Under the pieces are notes generated by a model. It was not told where the DNA came from. It did not search any database and saw only the letters and a list, made by a program, of their open reading frames with translations. From positions 1 through 35,050 of the forward strand of contig JAGQVF010000097.1 of assembly GCA_020438135.1 (NCBI GenBank): 35,050 nucleotides of DNA. Direction: 5' to 3'. Shown one piece after another: positions 8,187 through 17,243 of this stretch; position 1 is the first letter of the stretch, and every line of letters begins with the position of its first letter. Position numbers and translations under genes: made by a program. The DNA comes from Bacteroidales bacterium (GTDB lineage: Bacteria > Bacteroidota > Bacteroidia > Bacteroidales > JAADJA01).

Positions 8187-8194
8187 CAAAGTTA
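8187..8194 (-). promoter_or_regulatory. Candidate -7 element for the phosphofructokinase gene
   Basis: On the minus strand this reads TAACTTTG, matching TAnnTTTG, about 42 bases before the ATG at 8145. No good -33 box was seen. Confidence 0.4.
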
Positions 8195-8448
8195 ACTTTT
8201 TGTCTAAATCATTTAATCGGGGTATGTGAAGCTAATCTTATTTTTTCGAAGGAATTAAAACCTAAGTTTTTAAACAAAGTGGCAACCCTACCCGGGAAGG
8301 GACGTATAAAAATGCACCTCACGCATGAAAGGCACCCAAATAGAATTATCGTTATTTGAAATAGCAAAAGATCATGTTACCGGAAAAAGATGAACCTGAC
8401 CCCTTTGTCTTTTAACGGCAAATTTCAACCCGGAAGAAAATCGAAATT
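8195..8448. other. Non-coding spacer between divergent phosphofructokinase and C25 peptidase genes
   Basis: The gap between the two starts is about 300 bases. Apart from the minus-strand -7 candidate I see no exact TAnnTTTG on the plus strand, no hairpin terminator and no convincing small gene. The promoter of the C25 gene is therefore unassigned. This differs from the next two cargo genes, which have a clear TATATTTG. Confidence 0.5.
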
Positions 8449-11400
8449 ATGAAAACATTATTCACCCATTTGCTGGTGTGGATATTTGCCCCTGTATTTG
8501 TCATGGGACAGATATTATCGTTTACTGAGGGCAAGATATCAGCAAACCAAACAGCCCGAAATCCCGAAAGATCTGTTGATATTGATCCATCGGGAAAATA
8601 TGTAAAAGTATCCTGGAATATACCGGAAGCAGTCATTGCACAAGTGTCTGCCCCGGACGGCATATACCAGTTTATTCATGTTCCCGGATTTGCCCAAACG
8701 GGTAAAACCGGAGCTCCTGCGCTACCCCTCAGAAAAGATAGAATAGCTTTACCTCTGGGAGCTTCTGCAAAAATTATTATTGAGTCTGCGGAATATATAA
8801 CCGTACAGGGCTTCAATATTCATCCGGCCTTAAAACCGGCCATGGATACCGAAGGAGCACCTGAACCTCAGTTTGAAAAGAACAGTGATATTTATGGGAA
8901 AAACGAATTTTACCCGGATTCACCTGTCGAAATTTCCGGCACCTATCAAATCAGGGAAGTTCCTGTTGCCATAATTCATACGGTACCCGTTCAATACAAT
9001 CCCATAACAGGAGAAATAAAGGTATATAAATCAATCAGTTTCAGGATTGATTTTGCAGGATTGAACCGTGGGTTTGAGGCTATTGGTACTGAAAACTCCA
9101 GAACATTTACCGACAATTTTAAAAATTCCGTTTTAAATCCCCAATCCATTCCTAACGGTGTGACATCCGGAACGATTGGAAACAGCCGCAACGGAGCAAA
9201 AAACTACATCCTGATTACCCATGATGCTTACCTGACCCAGGCCACTCAACTTGCCAACAGCAAAAGACAGCTTGGTTACAGTGTCGAGATCGTTTCTAAA
9301 ACAAACTGGACATCCTACGAAGTAAAAAATGCCATTCACAGCAGGTACGATCAGTGGATACCAAAACCTGATTATGCTTTGATTTTGGGTGACCATACTG
9401 GGGCATTTGCTGTCCCGGGTGAAGTTCACCAGGATCCGTATTACGCTGATAATTTTGCTACCGATCTGTACTATTTCTGTATGGATGGAGATAACGACTG
9501 GCACCCCGATATTTCAGGCGGTCGTATTTCAGTGAGTAGTGTAGCAGAAGCACAGGTTGTGGTTGATAAAATCATTAACTATGAGTTTAATCCGGTTGAT
9601 TTTGATACATTTTATGAAAGAGGTCTCACCTGCGCACAATACCAGGATGATGACAACGACGGATTCGCCGATCGACGGTTTTGCCATACCAGCAACGAAA
9701 TTTACGATTACCTGGAAAACGAACAGGGATATTCAGCCGATAGAATTTATTACACAAGTTCCTCTGCTAACGTTTCAGGATTGAGATACAACAATGGATA
9801 CTACTCTTATGGTCAGTTGCTCCCTGCCGAAATTCGCGAACCCACATTTAAATGGGATGGTGGCGCTAACGAGATAACCGCTTCAATTAACCAGGGTAAA
9901 TTTTTAGTTTTTCACCGCGATCATGGTTATGTCGGAGGATCAGGTTGGGCTCATCCTTATTACACAACCTCCACCATGTCGAATCTTAGCAACGGTGAAA
10001 AGCTGCCTGTAATATTCAGCATCAATTGCCATACAGGCGAGTATCAGCTAACCGAGTGCTTCGCAGAAAAGCTAATCCGAATGGAAAACAAAGGTGCTGT
10101 TGGGGTTGTTGGGGCAGCATATTACAGTTTCAGTGGTTTTAATGATGCCCTGGCCGAAGGTATGATCGATGCCATTTGGCCTGAACCCGGCTTGCTTCCT
10201 GAATTCGGTTCGGGTGGAACAGGAGCCGGGTATACCTGCGGCAAAGAAATAACCGAAATGGGGAATGTGGTCCGTCAGGGTCTTTATGCCATGGAGGTAA
10301 ACTGGGGTGGATCAGCTTCATCTGATCAATATCAGTATGAGCTTTTTCACTGGTTTGGTGATCCGGCCATGAAAATCTGGAAATCAAATCCAAATCATGT
10401 ACCGGCCACTGCTCAACATGCAATGCAAATCGATTGCGCGGAGTTTGAATTCCATCTTACGAAAACAACACCTGGTGCAGTTGCTACCCTTCTTTTCAAC
10501 AATGAGTTGCTGGCACAGACAATTATTGATGAAGCGGGAAATGGCACAATCAACTATTCCATTCAAAATCCCGGCGCGGAGATTATTTTAACCGTTTCAA
10601 AAGATAATTGCAAACCCTATGTTAACACATTGGAGGTGACAGGATCATGCACCTTTCCCCCATCACTATTTACTTACGGAGCAGAATCGATTAGTACGGA
10701 ATCAGCAGTGCTGAAGGGTGAGATCACCAATGATTTTGGATCGGATGTAACCCAAAGCGGATTTGTTTACAGCATCCTGCCACATCCGGCTATAGGTAAT
10801 ACAGGCAGCATAACTGTTTTTACGAATCCCCCTGTAAATATGGGTTTACTGGAAAAGGAAATTACCGGTATTGATCCTCAAACGACCTTTTACTTCAGAT
10901 CGTTTGGAATTAATGCCAATGGAACCGGATACGGCAACGAAATGTCGTTTGAAACCGTAGCTGAAGCGTATCAGATACCCTATACCGAAGCATTTGAAAA
11001 CGGAGGAAACTGGCCGGCTGACTGGACAACCGATAACGATAACGTCTGGTCGATCAGCACCAACTGGAATGGGGTAAACAATCCGGGAGGTTATCATGTG
11101 TTTTCAGATTATTATCCTTATGAAACAGGATCGGTTATGACTCCGGTTTTTGATGGAACCGGTAAAACAGAATTACAGGTTAAATTTTACCACTACTGGC
11201 GCGCCAACTATTCATCGGGAGCACAGGATGGCTACTTTTACGGGAGTCGCGATGGCGGACAAACCTGGCCTTACCTAATTGATGAATGGCACCATAATAA
11301 CCCGGGAACAGAGGAAGGGGAAAAACTGTATGATATTTCTTCCTGGGCTGACGGATACGAGGGGTTGGCGTTCAAGTGGGTTGTTACACATAATAACGAT

Positions 11401-13035
11401 TGGTATTGGGAGTTTGACAATTTCGAAATTTTCGAAGATGGTGTTCACGGGTTGTGGACAGGCAATTTTTCCAACAACTGGAATGAACCGGGAAACTGGC
11501 ATGATGGAATGGTTCCGGATGAATTAACGGATGTTTTAATTCCGGCTCAAACACAGGGTGGGAACTTCCCGGAAACAAACAATGGCCCGGGTGCTGTTTG
11601 TTTGAATATCATTATTGAGGAAAATGCCCGGCTGTTTGTGCCTTCCAACAACACACTTACGGTTTTCGGAACATTGGCAAACAATGCCGGAACTGATGGA
11701 TTGGTAATCAAATCGGGGGCCGGCGGAATAACAGGATCTCTGATCCATTCCACCCCCGATGTGGAGGCTTCTGTTGAGCAATATCTCACACAGCTCAACT
11801 GGCACCTGGTTGGAATTCCTGTGCAGTACGCAGAGGCAGGGGTATTTTGTTTGCCCGGTCAGTCCGAAATCTATCTCAATGCTTTTATCGAGTCAACAGG
11901 AAACTGGGGACCCTGGATCGTTGGTGTAACAACCCCGCTTGAACCGGGTCGTGGATATGAATGTTGGGTGTCAGACAATGTTAACCAGGATGAAACAATC
12001 ACCTTCAAAGGATTGCTAAATACCGGAGAAGTAACTTCCGGTTCGGGTGATTTTTATAATCTCAGTTTCACAACCGGACAGGGATTTAACCTTGTTTCGA
12101 ACCCATTTCCGTGTTCACTCGAAGCCGACCTTGATACCTGGGAAAAAGAAAATGTTGGAAATACGGTCTGGACCTGGTCCGAGTCGGATGGAAATTACCT
12201 CTACTGGAACAGCACAAATATTGAAGGATCGAACGGATATGGCACTTTGCCTGGTGGATTTATCCCGCCCGTACAGGGATTTTTCGTGCTGGCAAATGGT
12301 AAAGATCCACAAATTACCATCCCCGACCGGGCTAAAGCACATGGCGATCAGGCGTTTTACAAAAAACGGGATTTTTCGGCAAACAGTTTAAAAATAGGAG
12401 TTGAGGGTAGTTTGTTCTCAGATGCTGCATTTATCACTTTTAATGATGCGGCAACTGCCGGTTACGATTGGGACTTTGATACACCAAAAATGTTTGGTTA
12501 CGACAATGCTCCCCAACTTTACACATTGGCCGGTGATAAACCTTTATCGATAAATGTGCAACCGCAGGAAAATAAACACATGGCAGTACCACTGGCTTTT
12601 GAATGTTCTGAAAACGGCAGTTATTCACTCGAATTTTCAGGTTTCGAATCATTTCATGATCAGGTTCCTGTATTTCTTGAAGATTTGCACACCGGTGAAA
12701 AAACGAATGTAGTAATTGATCCGGTTTACAACTTTAATCATACCAACGGGAATGAGCCCTTCCGGTTTTTGGTCCATTTTGGCAACCCGACTGATATCAA
12801 CGAATTAAGAACAGATGATCTTACATTGTATGCATTTGAGGGTAAAATACATCTCCAAACAACTGCAACTCAGTCTTCAGTTGTACTTACCAATCTTCAG
12901 GGCAAAATTTGTGCTTCAAAAACATTTTCAGGAAGGGGCACTCATACTTTCAATCCAACTCTTAAAAAAGGATGCTACATCCTAAAGTGCAAAAATAACA
13001 AAGGGCAATTTAAAACAATAAAGGTGATTTTATAA
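8449..13035 (+). CDS. T9SS-secreted gingipain-like C25 cysteine peptidase, multidomain
   Basis: The 1528-residue protein has a signal peptide (1-20), a C25-type propeptide (about 45-215), and a catalytic domain (about 240-650). The dyad is visible as HRDHG (H492) and INCHTGEY (C527), with spacing like gingipains, the secreted cysteine peptidases of Porphyromonas. An Ig-like beta domain (about 660-738), a fibronectin-III-like domain (about 740-840) and a jelly-roll/MAM-like domain (about 845-998, starting YTEAFENGG) follow. From about 1001 (GLWTGNFSNNW) the protein enters the module shared with the next three genes: a beta-solenoid part, WHLVGIP (1118), GFNLVSNPFP (1212), IPPVQGFFV and a final T9SS sorting domain. 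It should be exported to the cell surface or medium to degrade proteins. Specificity (Arg or Lys) cannot be read from the sequence. It has its own terminator. Confidence 0.93.
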   Translation: MKTLFTHLLVWIFAPVFVMGQILSFTEGKISANQTARNPERSVDIDPSGKYVKVSWNIPEAVIAQVSAPDGIYQFIHVPGFAQTGKTGAPALPLRKDRIALPLGASAKIIIESAEYITVQGFNIHPALKPAMDTEGAPEPQFEKNSDIYGKNEFYPDSPVEISGTYQIREVPVAIIHTVPVQYNPITGEIKVYKSISFRIDFAGLNRGFEAIGTENSRTFTDNFKNSVLNPQSIPNGVTSGTIGNSRNGAKNYILITHDAYLTQATQLANSKRQLGYSVEIVSKTNWTSYEVKNAIHSRYDQWIPKPDYALILGDHTGAFAVPGEVHQDPYYADNFATDLYYFCMDGDNDWHPDISGGRISVSSVAEAQVVVDKIINYEFNPVDFDTFYERGLTCAQYQDDDNDGFADRRFCHTSNEIYDYLENEQGYSADRIYYTSSSANVSGLRYNNGYYSYGQLLPAEIREPTFKWDGGANEITASINQGKFLVFHRDHGYVGGSGWAHPYYTTSTMSNLSNGEKLPVIFSINCHTGEYQLTECFAEKLIRMENKGAVGVVGAAYYSFSGFNDALAEGMIDAIWPEPGLLPEFGSGGTGAGYTCGKEITEMGNVVRQGLYAMEVNWGGSASSDQYQYELFHWFGDPAMKIWKSNPNHVPATAQHAMQIDCAEFEFHLTKTTPGAVATLLFNNELLAQTIIDEAGNGTINYSIQNPGAEIILTVSKDNCKPYVNTLEVTGSCTFPPSLFTYGAESISTESAVLKGEITNDFGSDVTQSGFVYSILPHPAIGNTGSITVFTNPPVNMGLLEKEITGIDPQTTFYFRSFGINANGTGYGNEMSFETVAEAYQIPYTEAFENGGNWPADWTTDNDNVWSISTNWNGVNNPGGYHVFSDYYPYETGSVMTPVFDGTGKTELQVKFYHYWRANYSSGAQDGYFYGSRDGGQTWPYLIDEWHHNNPGTEEGEKLYDISSWADGYEGLAFKWVVTHNNDWYWEFDNFEIFEDGVHGLWTGNFSNNWNEPGNWHDGMVPDELTDVLIPAQTQGGNFPETNNGPGAVCLNIIIEENARLFVPSNNTLTVFGTLANNAGTDGLVIKSGAGGITGSLIHSTPDVEASVEQYLTQLNWHLVGIPVQYAEAGVFCLPGQSEIYLNAFIESTGNWGPWIVGVTTPLEPGRGYECWVSDNVNQDETITFKGLLNTGEVTSGSGDFYNLSFTTGQGFNLVSNPFPCSLEADLDTWEKENVGNTVWTWSESDGNYLYWNSTNIEGSNGYGTLPGGFIPPVQGFFVLANGKDPQITIPDRAKAHGDQAFYKKRDFSANSLKIGVEGSLFSDAAFITFNDAATAGYDWDFDTPKMFGYDNAPQLYTLAGDKPLSINVQPQENKHMAVPLAFECSENGSYSLEFSGFESFHDQVPVFLEDLHTGEKTNVVIDPVYNFNHTNGNEPFRFLVHFGNPTDINELRTDDLTLYAFEGKIHLQTTATQSSVVLTNLQGKICASKTFSGRGTHTFNPTLKKGCYILKCKNNKGQFKTIKVIL

Positions 13036-13059
13036 GGAGTGGTGATTTATTGATTGGAA

Positions 13060-13089
13060 AGGCCTGTGGCTTATGCTACAGGCTTTTTT
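13060..13089 (+). terminator. Rho-independent terminator after the C25 peptidase gene
   Basis: GCCTGTGGC (13062-13070) pairs with GCTACAGGC (13075-13083) through nine pairs including one G-U, with a TTAT loop, and is followed by six T (13084-13089). It lies 25 bases after the stop codon. Confidence 0.9.
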
Positions 13090-13113
13090 ATATGTTCATT
13101 TTTAAATATTTCT

Positions 13114-13121
13114 TATATTTG
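13114..13121 (+). promoter_or_regulatory. Bacteroidota -7 promoter element for the S8 peptidase gene
   Basis: TATATTTG followed by C matches TAnnTTTG and lies 50 bases before the ATG. It is only 24 bases after the previous terminator's T-run, so the -33 region overlaps that T-run. A leader motif GAATTCAGGTT follows at 13136-13146. Confidence 0.65.
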
Positions 13122-13171
13122 CACATTACTTATCAGAATTCAGGTTTTATTGTCTAATCAAATTTTACTCC

Positions 13172-16100
13172 ATGAAGAATTTGTACCGCTATGCAATGTT
13201 AGCATTGCTATTTATACCATTTGGCTTAATTAGTCAGGTTACCACCAACAGTGAAGCACTGCGTAAATTAGCCGAAGAGCAAAGAACGAAATATGAAGTT
13301 GAAAAAGCCCTGGCTGTTCGATGGGCTCTGCTTAACGATTTTCCCATTCGGGAAGATATCGGAGGTTCACTGGTTGAAATACAATATATTGACGAATTCG
13401 GGTTTCCCCAATATTACAAAACCGATAATTCAAATGCAGCAATAAGTATCAGCACAAACAGAGTATATCCCGGTGGCGGTGCAGGTTTAAACCTGACAGG
13501 AGCAGGCATAACAGTCAGGCAATGGGATGGCGGAAACGTAAGAGAAACACACCAGGAATACGGTGGCCGGGTGACCAATTTAGATGCTTCTTCCAATCAT
13601 TATCATTCGGGCCATGTGGCCGGAACAATTATGGCGGCAGGGGTTCAGGCTGCGTCAAAAGGGATGGCATATGAAGCTGATTTACGCGCCTATGACTTCA
13701 ACAATGATAACACTGAAATGGCAAATGAAGCAACTTTGGGGACTTTGCTCAGCAACCACTCTTATGGTTTCATCAGGGGCTGGTATGGTAGCACCTGGTA
13801 TGGAAATCCAGGCATCAGCACACAGGAAGATTACCTGTTTGGATTTTATGATTCGTATACACAGGCATGGGATCAGATTGCCGTAGATGCTCCTTACTAT
13901 TTGATTGTTAAATCTGCAGGAAATGATCGCAATGATTCAGGGAGTGGATATCCACCCGATGGACCGTATGATTGTATCGGACAGCAGGGTGTAGCAAAAA
14001 ATATTTTAACAGTTGGCGCCGTTGAAGACGTAAACGGTGGCTACAGCGGACCTTCCAGTGTTGTGATGAGTTCATTTAGTTCGTGGGGTCCTGCCGACGA
14101 CGGCAGAATTAAACCCGATATCGTAGCCAATGGTGTTAATCTCTATTCAACAGATGTTGGTAGCGACAACGACTATCAAACATTAAGCGGCACCTCCATG
14201 TCATCTCCCTCAGCAACCGGTTCACTCGCACTTTTGCAGGAGCATTGGGAAGAATTGAACGGCTCAGAAAATTACATGTTGGCTGCAACATTAAAAGCCC
14301 TTGTAATCCACACAGCAGATGAAGCGGGCAGCTACACCGGACCTGATTACTCTTTCGGGTGGGGATTAATGAATACCGAAACTGCAGCATTGCTCATCAC
14401 TGAAGATCAATCACTGAATGTGATCGACGAACTCAGTCTTTCCAACGGCAATACCTATACCCGTGAAGTTGTTGCCAAAGGCACAGAACCTCTGAAAGTA
14501 ACCATTGTTTGGACCGATCCGGCCGGAACACCTGTATCCGCACAACTCGATCCAATTACCCCCATGCTTGTAAACGACCTCGACCTGAGAATCACGGAAG
14601 GTAGTAATACCTACTACCCCTGGAAACTGGATCGTAATAATCCTTCCAATGCAGCTACAAATAACTCCGAAAACAATGTGGATAACGTGGAGGTGGTATA
14701 CATTGCAAATCCTTCGGCAACAACCTATACCATTACTGTTGATCATGACGGATCATTAAGCAGTCCGCAAAATTTCTCACTGATCGTTACCGGTATTGAT
14801 GCGGCCCCAAAAACATGGACCGGCAACGTTTCAACAGTTTGGAGCAATCCGGCAAACTGGTCTGATGCAGCCGTTGCAGGACCCGGCCAAAATGTTGTGA
14901 TTTCATCAACTGCGCCCAACTGGCCCACCTATTCCGGCGATCTTACAATCGGCAGCACGTGTGCCAATATCATCATGGATGGAAATTCGGAAATGACTGT
15001 CACCGGCGATCTCAATATTTCACCTGGGAATGCCCTTATCTGCCAGGGAAGCAACATCATTAAAGTTGGAGGTGATTGGAACAATGACGGGACTTTTACC
15101 AAAGGGAGCAGTACAGTTGAAATGATGGGAACCAATGCTGCAGCTATTTATTCACCCATTTCAGCACCGACTAATTTTGTTAACGACGGATTTTCAACCT
15201 GGCCTGGTATATGGAGTGGTGATATTGGCACCAGCAACGGTTTTTTCAACAAGAATACTTCATCAAACGCAGGCGGTTCATCCCCCGAAGTAAGATTTTT
15301 CTGGATCAATTCCAATACCACGCGAAGGTTGTATTCCGGCCCATTTAATACAACCGGAATCAGTTCGATGGATTTATCTTTTAAACACATGGTTGACGAC
15401 TTTAATGGCTCAGGCTACACAATTAAAGTACAGTATAGTGCCAATGGTGTGAACTGGTATGATACGGACTGGAGTATTTCACCAACAGGAAATATCAATG
15501 CAACAGATGTTACCACTACACTTACCAGCGCATCGCATGGTGTAGGGGCATCCAATTACTATGTTGCTTTTACCATTACAGGTAATCTTTATAATATCGA
15601 TTATTGGTATATCGATAATGTTGTCCTTTCCTATCTGGCAGAAGGTGACGAAAAATTTCATAACCTAACCATCAGCAAAGAAGGATCAGCAGTCACCACC
15701 ATGGGAGATGTTACGGTTGAAAACGATCTTTTACAAAAACCGGATGCATATCTGACCAACGGAACCGGCAATATTTTAAATATTGGAAACGACTTTATCC
15801 TGGAATCGGATGATACAGGAATGGCTTCGTTTATCGATAATGGTGCAACAACAGTTAGTGGAAATATGAAGGAAGAACTCTATCTGACCACCCAATCCTG
15901 GCATTATGTTTCTTCTCCCATGTCGGATGCTGAAACCGGAGTTTTCCTTGATATATATCTCAGATCATTTGATGAATCTACTTTTTCGTGGAATGAATAT
16001 ATAACCTCCGAAACAGACCCACTGGTACCCTTGATGGGATATGCCGCCTGGGTTCCGGGAGCGACACCTCAAACTGTCATCTATTCGGGTGCATTTAATA

Positions 16101-17107
16101 ATGGCCCGAAAAGTATCAATGTTACAAGCAATGGCCCCACCAACTCAGTTGGATGGAACCTTGTCGGAAATCCCTACCCTTCTTCATTGGATTGGGATGC
16201 CTCTGGCTGGACTAAAACACATGTCAACAACACCATTTATTATTACAGTGGCAATGGCGGTGTCTCAAATTACAGCTATTATGTGGGGGCTTCGGGAGAA
16301 ATTCCGGGAGTTGGTTCCGGTGATGGGACCAATGAAATACCGCCCATGCAGGGATTTTTTGTTCATGCTTCAGGTAATGGCACCTTCAATGTGAACAACA
16401 ATGCCCGTATTCACAGTAGTCAATCATATTATAAAGAAAAAACGGAAACGCCCCTGATCCGGATACTGGCGCAAGGGTTGCAAGGTACTGATGAAACTGT
16501 TATCAGGTTTATCAGCGATGCAAATTATGAGTTCGACGGTAATTACGATGCCTTTAAATTATTTGCTGATGATTTGCCACAGGTATATACCATTACACCA
16601 GGGGAAACAGAGCTGGCCGTAAATTCATTACCTGAAATTGCAGAAGAGTTGGTTGTTCCGCTATCGTTCACCGCACCCACAGTGGATGAATACAGTTTAA
16701 CTTTTAGTGAACTGGAAAACTTTGATCCGGGCCAGGTCATTTTCCTGGAAGATTTATTAACAGGAACGATTAAGGAGGTTTCTCCTATGATGGCTTACAA
16801 TTTTACTTATGACGAATCAATTTCAAACCGGTTCCTGATACATTTTAATGCCACCGTATCCACAATGGAGGATGATGAGACCCATTCATGCATCTATGCA
16901 CATGATCACTTTCTGTACGTGAAATCCCCGGAAAACAGGACTTCAGAGATTATTCTGTACGATATGACGGGTAGAAAACTGATGCAACATGATGTAGCCG
17001 GGCATTCAGGCCTAACCCGAATAGATGTTCCATATGGCCCGGGAAATTTTGTCGTAAAATGTATTTCTGAAGATCAAATTTTCACTAAAAAGGTATTCAT
17101 CCATTAA
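13172..17107 (+). CDS. T9SS-secreted subtilisin-like S8 serine peptidase, multidomain
   Basis: The 1311-residue protein has a signal peptide (1-21), a short N-terminal pro-region (about 22-90) and a subtilisin domain (about 95-410). The triad is readable: Asp119 in VRQWDGG, His145 in YHSGHVAGT, Ser342 in SGTSMSSPSATG, with the oxyanion Asn251 in SAGND. A beta-sandwich domain of the type that follows many S8 domains spans about 420-545. The shared module starts at W549 (TWTGNVSTVW). Its beta-solenoid is interrupted by a jelly-roll domain (about 661-828) and resumes at FHNLTISKEG, then WHYVSSP (910), GWNLVGNPYPSSLDW (994), IPPMQGFFV and a type A sorting domain. The enzyme should be exported by T9SS. 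Its last about 500 residues are strikingly like those of the next gene. It is its own transcription unit. Confidence 0.94.
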   Translation: MKNLYRYAMLALLFIPFGLISQVTTNSEALRKLAEEQRTKYEVEKALAVRWALLNDFPIREDIGGSLVEIQYIDEFGFPQYYKTDNSNAAISISTNRVYPGGGAGLNLTGAGITVRQWDGGNVRETHQEYGGRVTNLDASSNHYHSGHVAGTIMAAGVQAASKGMAYEADLRAYDFNNDNTEMANEATLGTLLSNHSYGFIRGWYGSTWYGNPGISTQEDYLFGFYDSYTQAWDQIAVDAPYYLIVKSAGNDRNDSGSGYPPDGPYDCIGQQGVAKNILTVGAVEDVNGGYSGPSSVVMSSFSSWGPADDGRIKPDIVANGVNLYSTDVGSDNDYQTLSGTSMSSPSATGSLALLQEHWEELNGSENYMLAATLKALVIHTADEAGSYTGPDYSFGWGLMNTETAALLITEDQSLNVIDELSLSNGNTYTREVVAKGTEPLKVTIVWTDPAGTPVSAQLDPITPMLVNDLDLRITEGSNTYYPWKLDRNNPSNAATNNSENNVDNVEVVYIANPSATTYTITVDHDGSLSSPQNFSLIVTGIDAAPKTWTGNVSTVWSNPANWSDAAVAGPGQNVVISSTAPNWPTYSGDLTIGSTCANIIMDGNSEMTVTGDLNISPGNALICQGSNIIKVGGDWNNDGTFTKGSSTVEMMGTNAAAIYSPISAPTNFVNDGFSTWPGIWSGDIGTSNGFFNKNTSSNAGGSSPEVRFFWINSNTTRRLYSGPFNTTGISSMDLSFKHMVDDFNGSGYTIKVQYSANGVNWYDTDWSISPTGNINATDVTTTLTSASHGVGASNYYVAFTITGNLYNIDYWYIDNVVLSYLAEGDEKFHNLTISKEGSAVTTMGDVTVENDLLQKPDAYLTNGTGNILNIGNDFILESDDTGMASFIDNGATTVSGNMKEELYLTTQSWHYVSSPMSDAETGVFLDIYLRSFDESTFSWNEYITSETDPLVPLMGYAAWVPGATPQTVIYSGAFNNGPKSINVTSNGPTNSVGWNLVGNPYPSSLDWDASGWTKTHVNNTIYYYSGNGGVSNYSYYVGASGEIPGVGSGDGTNEIPPMQGFFVHASGNGTFNVNNNARIHSSQSYYKEKTETPLIRILAQGLQGTDETVIRFISDANYEFDGNYDAFKLFADDLPQVYTITPGETELAVNSLPEIAEELVVPLSFTAPTVDEYSLTFSELENFDPGQVIFLEDLLTGTIKEVSPMMAYNFTYDESISNRFLIHFNATVSTMEDDETHSCIYAHDHFLYVKSPENRTSEIILYDMTGRKLMQHDVAGHSGLTRIDVPYGPGNFVVKCISEDQIFTKKVFIH

Positions 17108-17126
17108 CAAATTTATCAACAGTTTT

Positions 17127-17156
17127 AAAAAACCCCGGAATTATCCGGGGTTTTTT
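17127..17156 (+). terminator. Rho-independent terminator after the S8 peptidase gene
   Basis: CCCCGGA (17133-17139) pairs with TCCGGGG (17144-17150), extended by flanking A and T runs (17127-17132 and 17151-17156), giving a strong hairpin with a U-tract. It lies 20 bases after the stop. Confidence 0.93.
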
Positions 17157-17168
17157 GCTATAAATCCC

Positions 17169-17176
17169 TATATTTG
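17169..17176 (+). promoter_or_regulatory. Bacteroidota -7 promoter element for the gene at 17244
   Basis: TATATTTG followed by C matches TAnnTTTG. It starts 12 bases after the T-run of the previous terminator, so the expected -33 region lies inside the terminator hairpin. GAATTCAGGTT follows at 17189-17199 and ATTCAGGTTTTA at 17214-17225. Confidence 0.65.
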
Positions 17177-17243
17177 CGATCCACCATTGAATTCAGGTTA
17201 AAGTTTTCAAAATATTCAGGTTTTACAAATAAAAATTTATGTT

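Noticed and set aside
8069..8359. 96-codon plus-strand frame at the start of the phosphofructokinase gene
   Set aside because: Most of it is antisense to a well-supported gene and its protein is low in recognisable features.
10139..10423. Long antisense frame inside the C25 peptidase gene
   Set aside because: The sense strand encodes an intact catalytic domain; the antisense protein has no domain or signal and an unlikely composition.
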